Shown here: positions 43,041 to 52,802 of the stretch, one piece after another
How the letters are laid out: every line of letters begins with the position of its first letter
How positions within the stretch are numbered: the first letter of the stretch is position 1
Origin: Eopsaltria australis
Lineage: Eukaryota; Chordata; Aves; Passeriformes; Petroicidae
Direction: 5' to 3'
DNA length: 64,000 bases
Assembly (NCBI GenBank): GCA_034509425.1
Contig: JAVTVJ010000015.1
Coordinates: 674,818-738,817, forward strand
Translations under genes and position numbers: made by a program
The notes under the pieces: model-generated
What the model was told of the DNA's origin: nothing
Seen by the model: the letters and a program-made list of their open reading frames with translations, nothing else
Databases searched by the model: none

Positions 43041-43572
43041 TGGGCAAGAAAATAAAATTCTATAGTCAGATGGTGACAGAGCAGGTATCTGTTTATTCAA
43101 CACTGGGAGTGAGGGGGATCTCTCCACCAAAAACTCACTCAATTTTCTTTAGCCTTCAGTTACATTTTAAAAGTCCTTCCAAGCAATGTCACAATTACAA
43201 CATATCATTAACGCTCTCATATTTGCATAAAGCTGTGTCATGCTTTTACAACAGTTTGTTGCTTTCACGCATGCGTCAGTTCCTTCTGTGGTGGTTGTCA
43301 GTCTTCTGGTGGTCTTTTGATGAAGACTTCTGTAGTCTTCCTCACGTTTGAACTTTTTACCTCTGTTTACAGTGCATGCCTGGTGCTTCTTGTTTTTCAG
43401 TCTAACTTGTTTTTAGCTAATTTTACAGCTTGCAAGTTCCGTTAAAACTTGCTATCTTGCTTTTGATGGCACTTGTAATCTCGCTTGCTCTGCTGTCTTG
43501 CTTGCTTTACCTGCACATCTTGTTACAATGTTACTTGTGGTTAAACTTTTGTTACATACCACTTAGGTTTCA
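43040..43572 (-). repeat. Provirus N 5' LTR (inner end approximate)
   Basis: Minus-strand LTR beginning TGAAACCTAAGTGG at 43572. The R/U5 part near 43063-43140 matches the 36253-36826 insertion. No clear primer site. Confidence 0.6.
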
Positions 43573-43840
43573 TTCTAGAGTGACTTGTTTGTGCGGTCAT
43601 CAGGCATTGTCTTCGTAAATGGTAAGTTAAACAGATATATCCAAGCATAAAATCTAAAAAATGTTCCCTGTGGGTGCCTGGAGGGTGTTCTTTGAAATCA
43701 ACTACATGTTAATCGAGTGGCAGTGAGCAGATCCAATGACAAATTCCAGTCCACAGACACCTTATAAATTACATCTGATCTCCCTCCCTCTACCTCCCTT
43801 CAACAAAATGTAACATGTGCCTGGTATTTTTTATATCCAT
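43573..43840. other. Spacer, nothing recognised
   Basis: Host-like sequence between provirus N and the CR1 LINE. Confidence 0.45.
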
Positions 43841-43946
43841 TATCACAGAATCACAGAATAAGCTGAGTTGGAAGGGACCTATAAGGATCATCAAGTCCAA
43901 CTCCTGGCCCTGCACAGGACCATCCCCAGGAGTCACACCATGGGTC

Positions 43947-44783
43947 TGTCTTGGTTTGAGACAATTTAGAGAACACTGGAAGGGTTCCAATAATCCCTTT
44001 CCATTAATAAGAAATGACTACTAATAGATGAAAGTGAAAAAACGATGGTTTATTAACAAACAGAATGCTAACAGATGAGGGGAGGGGGGGGAAAGTAAAT
44101 TGCTAGATATCAAACTGCTGGACCTCACCACCTCACTGGAACAACGAGAGCCCCAAAATGCCGGAAAATACCAGTTCCCGATACGGGCCCGGTGGGATGG
44201 CTTCAGGCATTGTAGGACAGTGACAGTGACAAGATGGCATCAGATCCCCCTCGGGAAGGCAGGAGCCTCACAGAGCAGTTCCAGCAGCAGAGAGAGAGCT
44301 TCCCCTTAGCAAGGCACAGCAGAGCAGGCACGGCAGGCAAAGCAGCTGGGCTGGAGCCACTCAGTATTCACTCTTCCCAGCTCAGCTCAGTCGACAGCAG
44401 TTTGGGCTAGAGCGGGATGGCCCCGCTCCACTTCTGCCAGAGCGTTGCCTCCACTTTCGGACAGGTAGCTGCGGAATTCGCCCTCAAGACAGCTCAAAGA
44501 TTGCTTCTGCAGCTTCTCTGAGTTCAGAAAAAAAAAAAAAAACCAAAACAAAACAAAAAGGAAAGAAAAGCCTCTGCCTGAACAAAGACCAAGCAGCCAG
44601 AGATGCAAATACCAAATACCATGCTGTGAAAAGCCTGGGCAGGGAGATTTTAAAAACATCTGTGCATCATTCCCCCCTCACAGGGGCACAAAGTCTCCGG
44701 CCTCAGAGTCTTAAAGATACAGTAAAAATTTGGTGGGACAGATGAATATGGGATAAAATATCATTATTATTCACCCCAAGACA
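43947..44783 (-). repeat. Solo LTR, L/M family, in CR1
   Basis: 837 bp with inverted ends TGTCTTGG/CCAAGACA. Flanks GGGTC (43942-43946) and GTGTC (44784-44788) are a 5-bp duplication with one change. On the minus strand TTAATAAACC supplies a polyadenylation signal. Same family as 47519-48332. Confidence 0.8.
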
Positions 44784-44810
44784 GTGTCCAAGAGTATTAT
44801 CCAATTGCTT

Positions 44811-46514
44811 TGATTTAAAGGAATCTGCTCCACAGTAAGGTACTGTAAAGTAAAGCACACCTTTATTGGCCAGGCCAGGGGAGCATGCGGCATGTAGGGG
44901 GTTAACACGACACTTCCATGAGCATCTCTGCCATGCTCATCTTACAGAGGTTATTTATACCTTTACAAGTTCGGCATCCACCCTGTTTGTTTGTTTATCT
45001 AAGAGTTACAGTCTTAAGGGGTTGGGGGTCTTACATAAATTGTGGTTTTCTTATCTTAGGGTTACAAACATGGCCCTCTATTCTTATCTAATACATTCAT
45101 TACACATATTTTGCTAATGCACACTTAATTTCATTATTACACACTTTATTGCTATATTAGTTATACTTCATCTATAATTGGGTATTAATTATGTTTGCGA
45201 TAAACACATTATAGTTTTGGCTTTCGCAAATATTAAAATGGATGCTATGTGTTGTGCATTAAAATATAACGTTAACTTTTGCAGAAGTAGCTATAGTTGT
45301 GAAATAATAACTAATGCTTTTGTTTTTGTGGCTAACTGGCAATAATTAAAATAGCTCAGATATATTTGTGAAGTAACTGATGTTGATTTAGAGTACCTGT
45401 GGTTAACTTGCAGTAGCTGAAATAACTAAACTGTCTGCGTGGTTGGATAATATTTGAGGAACCGGCATGACGGGGACCCCTGCTACTGACACTTCAACTA
45501 TCAATAACTGTCACCTGCTGAAACCACGGAACAGGGGGCCATTGTAGGGCGTGACACACGACCCTCAAAACCACATCCACGATTACTGCACATGCTGTAA
45601 AAAAGGTGGACCAGAGGAGGGACCATGCTAAAAAGTTCCTGGGACATGCAAACTAGTTTGGGGAAATGTTTGAATATGCATAATAACTTATGAATATGTA
45701 TTTGACCAATGCAATAGAAAGGGTATATAAGAAGAGTCACTATGGTTAGCTGGTGTGCCTCTGGCTACAGCTGAGCACCGGTGCTGTTCCTTTTGCTTTA
45801 TTGATTTTGTCTGCTATTGTCCTTTAATAAATTTTTTAAAATTCAGCTGAGGAGTGGACTTCATTTCTCACATGTTCGTTGGTATTTCCGCTACAATGAT
45901 ATGCAAATAGTAGGTGCTATGCCAAACGCTAGCTGCTCTTGGAAAAAAACAAACCTGAGTAGACTAAGATGATAAAGGAAAGGAATGCGAGCTAATGGGT
46001 TTGGCTAACTGCTTTTTCTGCAGGACAAGGGCATAACCCTTGTGGGCTAAACAATATGAAGGAAGACACATACTAACTGCCATTTCAATGACAAATAGAA
46101 GAACTGTCGCAAATGATAGAAAAATGTAATAAAAAATAGGAACATAATTAATGCCCAATTATAGATGAAGTATAACTAATATAGCAATAAAGTGCGCAAT
46201 AATGAAATTAAGTATGCATTAGCAAAATATGTGATGAATGTATTAGATAAGAACAGCGTGCTGTGTTTGTAACCCTAAGATAAGAAAATCACAATTTATG
46301 TAAGACCCCAACTCCTTAAGACTGTAACTTTTAGATAAACAAACAGGGAGGATGCTGAACTTGTAAAGGTATAAATAACCTCTGTAAGATGAGCATGGCG
46401 GAGATGCACATGGAGATGTGGTGTTAACCCCCTGCATGCCGTATGCTCCCCCCAGCTGGGCCAATAAAGGTGTGCTTTACAGTACCTTACTGTGGAATAG
46501 ATTCCTTTGAATCA
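44811..46514. repeat. Inverted-LTR unit in CR1 (two LTRs head to head)
   Basis: 1704 bp flanked by GCTT on both sides (44807-44810 and 46515-46518). The left arm (44811-45194) is the reverse complement of the right arm (46141-46514) at roughly 90% by eye. The right arm reads as the 3' part of an LTR, with TATAAATAA near 46371 and AATAAAGG near 46465, ending GATTCCTTTGAATCA; the left begins TGATTTAAAGGAATC. So both outer ends are U5-type LTR ends. The centre holds another LTR-like unit. Confidence 0.7.
45195..45895 (+). repeat. LTR-like unit inside the inverted pair (H)
   Basis: Has TATATAAG at 45724-45731 and AATAAA at 45826-45831, and ends TTTCCGCTACA at 45895, like a plus-strand LTR. Its start and any target duplication are unresolved. 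Confidence 0.5.
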
Positions 46515-46532
46515 GCTTCTTGAACTCTATCA

Positions 46533-47061
46533 TGAAACAGGGGATTTAAGAGTTAAAAAGGGAACTTAGAGCAGATGAAAGAATATGATTCATTATCCTG
46601 TTCTCCAAGGACGGAGGGAAGTCTGAAGAGATAAGGGGGCCCTTCGAAAGATATCTGGCATCTATCAAAATGTTGCTGAGCTTGATAAAAGGGGGCCACC
46701 ATGGTAAAGAAAGAACACGCATGTGCAAAACTCGTGGGGTCAAAAATTCATGTGAAGTAGAACTCTCTTACTTCATCCTTTCAAGCCCCTAGACTCAAAT
46801 TAAGACCACCACCTCAATAAAAGGGATGGATTGCGCAGCCGCAACTGATTTACATACGAAGCGGAGAGCAGGCGGGGACAGGTAATAAATATGTATAGGC
46901 GTTATAGAATACGCATGCTTTTTGTAGATAAATAGGTGATTAGAAGCTGTAAAAGGTACACAGGATTTGGGAGGATGCTCTCCCCTTGCGTCCGGCGCTG
47001 AATAAAATACGTACCTACTTTACAACTCTAACAGGTTGTGGAGTCTTTATACCGCGTCTCA
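46533..47061 (+). repeat. Solo LTR, F family, copy 1, in CR1
   Basis: 529 bp, TGAAACAGGGG to CGCGTCTCA, AATAAA at 47001-47006, flanked by ATCA (46529-46532 and 47062-47065). Confidence 0.78.
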
Positions 47062-47518
47062 ATCAGGCTTGGTGCTGTGACTACTTTCCTGGTGTGCCTG
47101 TTCCAGTGCCCACCCACTCTCTAGACGAAGATGCTTTTCCTAATACCCAACCTAAACCTCCCTGAGACAACTTCAGGCCATTCCCATAGGTTCTGTCACT
47201 GGTCACCAGAGAGAAGAGATCGGTGTCTGCCCCCCCTCTTCCCTTCGTGAGGGAGTTATAGACTGCCATGAGGTTTCCCTTAAGTGTCCTCTTCCCCAGG
47301 CTGAACATACCAAGTGACCTCAGCTGCTGCTCATACGGCTTCCCCTCAAGGCCCTTCACCATCTTTCTGGCCCTCCTTTCAATACTCTCTTATAGTTTAA
47401 TATCTTTCTTATACTAGAGTTCCCAAATCTGCAAACAATATTTAAGGTGAGGCCACACCAGTGCAGAGTAGGGCAGGAAAATCTCCTCTCTTGACTGGCT
47501 GGCAGTACGGTGCCTGAT

Positions 47519-48332
47519 TGTCTTGGAGTGATTTTATGGTGATGCTTTATTCCTTATTCATCTGATTTATGCCCAGAAATGGCTGCTGTATCTTTAAAAT
47601 GGACTCTGGGGATGGGGCGGGGAGCCTTGGGCTCCTGTGCAGTTTGGTTCGAACTCTCTCGGGGTGCTCCGGAAGCGCGGACCAGGGCGCTATATTGTTT
47701 CTTTTGTTGGATTAGTTTTTTTACTAGCTTGAAGCAAGAAGTTTTTTCCTTCCCTTCCCCTAACCTGGAAGCTGTACTGGGAATCCTCTCAGCAGCTTTT
47801 TGTTTGTTTTGGTTTTTTTCCCCTGAACTGTTTTGACTTGGCTTGTTTTTCTTTTCGGCCCGTCTGGGGAGCCGGCGGGGGAGGGGCTGCCTGAACCCGA
47901 GACCTCAGACAAGCTGAACCAACACAAGAAAGGGCACTAAAACCCACCAGTTTCGCCTGCTGTGAGGAAGAAACTAACGCTAGAAAAATTCTCATCTATT
48001 CTGCCTGAGTGACTACGTGAAGTCCTGTTCCTCCCATCCCCTGAGACAAAGAAGGGCAGCTGCCATCTTTGCATTGGCCACACGGCAAGGTGGAGGTGGG
48101 GTGTAGGGCCCAAATTTTTTTTCCTGTGCTTTGCGGCTATCTTGCTTTGTTAATAAAGCTTTACTTTTTTTTTTCCACTTTCACCCTGTCCAAGTTTTGG
48201 CATTGCCCTAGGACACACCCACAGGTATTCAGTTCTCTCATTGGCAAAAATGTATTATTGGAGACCTTCTCTTTAGAGGAAATGCTCATTCCATGGTGTT
48301 TTCTCCTAAAATTTGTCTCTAAAACCGAGATA
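47519..48332 (+). repeat. Solo LTR, L/M family, copy 2, in CR1
   Basis: 814 bp, TGTCTTGGAGTGA to ACCGAGATA, AATAAA at 48152-48157, flanked by the 5-bp duplication CTGAT (47514-47518 and 48333-48337). The terminal CA has decayed. Confidence 0.8.
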
Positions 48333-48417
48333 CTGATGCGCCCCAGGACATGGTTGGTCCTTCTGGCTGCCAGGAAACACTGCTGACTCATATTCAACTT
48401 TCTGTCTACCAAGACCC

Positions 48418-49099
48418 TGAAACACAGAGTTTTAAAAATTAGGATTGTTGAAATCAGTTAAAAGTTAAAATAGAGCTAATAAGCAAACCCAGCTGGAATT
48501 AATTAAGGAATTAATAATTAGCTAAAGATTTAGGTTTGAACTAAGTTTAAAATGTAGGTAACTGATTGCTTGTCATTTTGTATTTACTCAGCTGTGTTTA
48601 TAATGAGAAACACTGATTAATAGATCTAAAGAAATGTAGACAGTTACTAATCTTTGTATTGAAGAGAAATGTAGAAGGGAACTGAAGGTTCCCTCAAAAG
48701 TAATTTGTATTGTGAAAAAACCAAAAGGCAGAAAGGTCAAAACGAGGAAGACGAGTTTTATTTCATCATTCTCATTGCCTCCTCAAATTTTATGACCACT
48801 GACCCCAATTAAAGAACAGATTACGCATGCTTAATAGCTATTCAGCTAGTTACCATACGAAGCGGGGAAATGGGAGGTATCAATGTGATAAATGTACACA
48901 TATTTTGAATATTTAAAACTTCTGTAGATATATAGACCCTGTATTGCTTTGTACTCTTGCTCTGCGTATTAGGGAGCTATCCCACGCAGCTGCCCGGCGC
49001 TGAAATAAACATACACTTTCTAACAACTCTGTTAGAGAGTCTTTGTCCATCTCAAGTTGAGTATCAATATTGGATCAATACTCATATTTTAATAAAACA
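48418..49099 (+). repeat. Solo LTR, F family, copy 2, in CR1
   Basis: 682 bp, TGAAACACAG to AATAAAACA, polyadenylation signal at 49004-49009, flanked by ACCC (48414-48417 and 49100-49103). Shares CATACGAAGCGG and CCGGCGCTGAA with copy 1. Confidence 0.78.
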
Positions 49100-49121
49100 A
49101 CCCCCAGGTCCTTTTCCACAG

Positions 49122-50616
49122 TGTAATGAATGAGTAAATGATAAATGTTGGCTCTTCGTATATTTTGTAGAAATTGTGTTATGATAGAATATAGTTAAGT
49201 TGAAACAAGATTGTGGTAGAATTATAACCTTGAGATAATTGTGATATGTTGAAAAATGTAGTCACAAATATATAACTATAAACGTCTTTTGAGCTGATGA
49301 CTTGCAGTGCAAAGGAATTTTGGGAGAAACAAGGGAAGATAAGACCATGTGCCCCAATTCACAGCTCTCAAGAAAGCCTCTGCCTGACACTGTCCAGACA
49401 CCTGAAGAGGCGACATTCCGGCAAGGGGGGGGGTACAGGGACCAGGGGGAGAGGGTTGTCTGAAGTGTAGATTTTCTTCTGAGCTTAATAAATATATGAC
49501 AGTTAAAAGTATTTAGCTGTCTTGGTCTGAAAGACAGGTGTCTGCTAAGGAAGGCAGGAGCCTCCCTTGGAATGGGAAACTGTAACCCCTCTCCCTCCGA
49601 ATTATTATAAATTTGAAATCAAGAGGCTCTCAGGCAAAGATATGGGAATAGGAATAACAGTTCTTTACTAATATCTAAAACAAAGCTAACAAATAACAAC
49701 AGCTATGGCATTAACCAACAAACAGAACCAGAAACCCAGTGGCAGCCGGCTTGGCCTCAGGCACCTTTCTCCATTGGTGCAGTTCCAGTCGCAGCCTGCA
49801 GGGGGCGCTCCGGGTGTGGTGGTTCTTTTGCGGCTGCAGGGGGCGCTCTGGATGTGGTGATTCCCCCACAACTGCAGGGGGTGCTCTGGTGTGAGCTTGG
49901 GTAGCACAACAGAGATGGCGGCTGCCCGAGGCAGAGAGGGATGGAGGAGAGCCTTTGTTTCGCAAACCCTCGGGGGATGGCTGGTGTCGGTGCCACAGCT
50001 GGATCCTCGGACACAGCGAGATGGGACAGCAGGAAGTCCTGGCATGCAGGGGGAGCACAGTTACAGTGCAGCAAAAACTCGGAGCGGCGCCGGAGGAGCG
50101 GGGGAGAGACGGGCTGGTGGCAGGCAGCTCGGCTCCCGATGGGGTAGAGGGAAAAACTCACAGCAGAAAGACCAGCAGCTCCTTGCTGGTTTCTCAGTGG
50201 CCGTGGGTTCAGCCGACCGCGGCTCCAACCGTCTGGCTCCGAGGGTCCCCAGCAAGAGAGCCAGCCCTCCCCCCGACCTTGCTTTTTCAGTCCCCAAATC
50301 TCCTGTTGTCCCTGCTTCCATGAGAGAAATTTTCCCCTGCCCTGCCAAGGAGACAGGCCCTAGCCATGTGATTTTGTTCTCTTAAGTACCCAGCCATTAT
50401 TCCCCTAGCAACCCATGGGAGAAAAATTCCTGAAGAGAAAAAAAACAAAACAAAAAAAACCTCGATCCGAACTCCAACATTAGCCCATAGTAAAAGGAAC
50501 GAAAACCGTGCCTCTAGCAGATTTGCTATGCACCCAGCACTGTTTTGCCTTTTTTCTACTAATAAATGTTCAATATTATTTTACTAAGATTTTTGTCCCT
50601 GGACCCGTTTTTAACA
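49122..50616 (+). repeat. Solo LTR, K family, copy 2, in CR1, itself interrupted
   Basis: TGTAATGAATGAG to TTTTTAACA with ACAG on both sides (49118-49121 and 50617-50620). The provirus C-type solo LTR occupies 49518-50479. The two K parts join to match 16013-16511. Confidence 0.88.
49518..50479 (-). repeat. Solo LTR of provirus C family, inside K copy 2
   Basis: 962 bp in reverse orientation, flanked by the 5-bp duplication TTAGC (49513-49517 and 50480-50484). The plus strand starts TGTCTTGGTCTG and ends ACTCCAACA. Open frames in it (for example 49757-50161 and 49891-50385) mirror those in the provirus C LTRs and are not genes. Confidence 0.92.
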
Positions 50617-50983
50617 ACAGCACTGCTTTCCAGCATCTCATTCTTCTGTCTGTACATACGTCCAGAGTTGCCCCATCTCAGGTGCAGAATCCAGCTGTTT
50701 TGCTTATTAAACTTCATATGGTTGGTGATTGCCCAGTCATCTCATTTGTCGAGTTCACTCTGTTGGGCCTCTCTGACTTTGAGGGAGTCAACAGCTACTC
50801 TCAGTTTTGTATCAACAAACTTACTTAGAATCCCTTCAAGTCCTGCACCCAAATCGTTTATGAAGATGTTGAAGAGCACAGGGCCTAAAATAACCCCCCG
50901 CGGAACCCCACTAGTGACTGGTTGTCAGTCTGATGTTGTCTCCAAATTGCAGATTTTGCATGCCTTGTTTCTGTGCTAAAAAT

Positions 50984-51368
50984 TCACAGGCACAGTAAAA
51001 ATTGAATTAATCCTTTTGGTATCAGTGTCACCCCATTCACTATAACCCTTTGTGCCCAACCCATGAGCCAGTTGCTCACCCATCGCATCATGTGTTTATC
51101 CAGCTGTGTGCTGGACATTTTGTCCGGAAAGGATCCTGTAAGAGACAGACTCAAAAGCTTTGTTGAAATCCAAAAAGATTGCATCACCTGGCTTTCCTTG
51201 ATCATCTAGGTGAGTTTCCTTGTCATAAAAGCAAATCAGATTTGATAAGTAGGATTTTCCTCTCATGAAGTCATGCTGTCTGTGACCAATGACTATGTTA
51301 TCTTTCAGGTGTTTTTCAGTACCTCCCAGAATGATCTTCTCCATAACATTGCCAGGTTGTAAGTACAA
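50984..51368 (-). pseudogene. CR1 reverse transcriptase fragment
   Basis: Minus-strand peptide with motifs of CR1 reverse transcriptase: EKIILGGTEKHLKDN, GHRQHDFMRGKS, LSNLICFYD and FLDFNKAFESVSYRIL, corresponding to the region with the first catalytic aspartate. Overlapping frames show a shift near 51100-51200. A dead remnant. Confidence 0.85.
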
Positions 51369-51400
51369 GGTCAGAGTGAATTACTGTGGCTCTACTGTCT

Positions 51401-51660
51401 ATTTGTAATTCTTCTATGCCGCGCAACTCATGAATAGGCAATTTATTCTAATCTGTAATGGCTTCTTCTGTGCGACAGCCACTTAATTACTCCGAGCTTT
51501 TCTCACTGCTGCTTTATTGCATGGAAACTCAGGATACTTCCAGTTCTTTGCTAGGGAATCTCCAGCTTTGAAAGAAAAAAAAGTCATAGCAAAAACCAGC
51601 CTGGATAATCTTGATTCCTCACTATAGAAGCACCTTCAGGATGCAAGACTTGCCCCTCCC
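51401..51660. other. Spacer, nothing recognised
   Basis: Possibly the decayed end of CR1 and then host sequence up to the A2 LTR. Confidence 0.45.
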
Positions 51661-52333
51661 TGTAAGAGTCTGAACGGAAATCCCTATCTGCCTCACGACC
51701 ATTGACAGAAGCAGAGGCCGAAAACCCAGAGACCCTAAGAGGGGAAAAGGACTTTTGCACAATGAAGTCCGGCCAGATCCTGGTGGGGTGCCTGCCAGGT
51801 GCCCAGGTGTACAGCAGAGCTGTGCTGCTGAGCTGTGCTGCAGAGGCGTGTTGGTACATGCCCGTGGGAACCGCATCCTCCCGGCTACCGGGACGGAAAG
51901 AACCGAACTGTATGTCCGGTACAGCTGCACCTGTACTCTAAAACAATGGGCCTTACTCCCCACCTGCTGGCTACTTGCCCCTCGTCTCTGGAGGGATTGC
52001 CTCATCTCTTGCTTACCTGCCCCCCGCTTTCGAAAAGACTATCAAGAGACTCTCAAAAAGTACCCCTACGAGTACTCCCTAGGGACGAGACGAATCCATC
52101 GGATCCGGACAACGAGGATCTCGTCGTGCCGTGGTAGCTATGCCCCTCCTTTCCTTCTCTCTCTCTCTTTCTTCTCTCTCTCTCTCCTCTATCGCATAAG
52201 CGTGTTGTTGGCACTCAATAAAGTGCTTTTGTTTTTGGTTAAAGCAAAAATACTTGTCCCTGTTTTCTTTTGCACTCTGAGATTCAAAGTAACGAACCAT
52301 CACGACCCCTGCTCCTACGAGCGGATCGTGACA
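51661..52333 (+). repeat. A2 5' LTR
   Basis: 673 bp, TGTAAGAG to TGACA. AATAAA at 52217-52222. The TATAAAG of A1 reads TATCAAG here, which may weaken the promoter. Confidence 0.93.
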
Positions 52334-52338
52334 TCAAT

Positions 52339-52356
52339 TGGCGTCACGGACAGGAT
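52339..52356 (+). other. Primer binding site candidate, A2
   Basis: Same TGGCGTCACGGACAGGAT as A1, five bases after the LTR. Conservation in both copies supports its role. Confidence 0.6.
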
Positions 52357-52802
52357 TCTGAGGCAGAAGGGGCTGCAAGGTTTTGTGTAATTTGTAACAG
52401 GGGAAGGACGTTTTGCTCCAACCGCACCTAGCCCGACACTCCAAAAGGGTGAGCGGTGTCTAGAAAGCAAGGGGGGCATCTCGAATTTCCCGCAAACTGC
52501 ACATGCCTAGGTGAAAAGCACCCCTATACTCTGTTGAGGGCTCTGTCTTCAGAATTTCACAAAAGAATCTCTTGGTGCAAAAGGGGGAGTGTTGTGTTTC
52601 TTTTTTTTAAAATATGGGTGTGTAAGGAGTTAGTCTACTGGGTGTTAGGAGAGGCAACGGATTGTAACTAAACAGAGCCTCCAGTAGACTCAGTCTCTTC
52701 GCCACTTTAGGGAAGAGAAGGGGAACACAGCCCGGTTCTCGGGACTGTGGATGCAACTAAGTTTTACCTCCCTAAAGCGGTTTTCATTGTCCCTTCGAAA
52801 AC

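Larger units (their letters stand above)
37258..43572 (-). mobile_element. Provirus N (gammaretrovirus-like), decayed
   Basis: Minus-strand provirus with LTR remnants at both ends, a gag with one CCHC zinc knuckle, protease-reverse transcriptase, RNase H and integrase pieces. Pol is split by an ERVL solo LTR at 38784-39352. No env recognised between integrase and the 3' LTR. Confidence 0.8.
43841..51400 (-). mobile_element. CR1 LINE, 5'-truncated, split by six LTR insertions
   Basis: One CR1 non-LTR retrotransposon on the minus strand can be followed in order through gaps: 43841-43946 (3' end with TCACAGAATCACAGAAT), 44784-44810, 46515-46532, 47062-47518, 48333-48417, 49100-49121 and 50617-about 51400. 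Each gap is an LTR insertion with its own target duplication. About 1.5 kb of CR1 remains: the 3' untranslated region and the end of reverse transcriptase. Confidence 0.87.
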
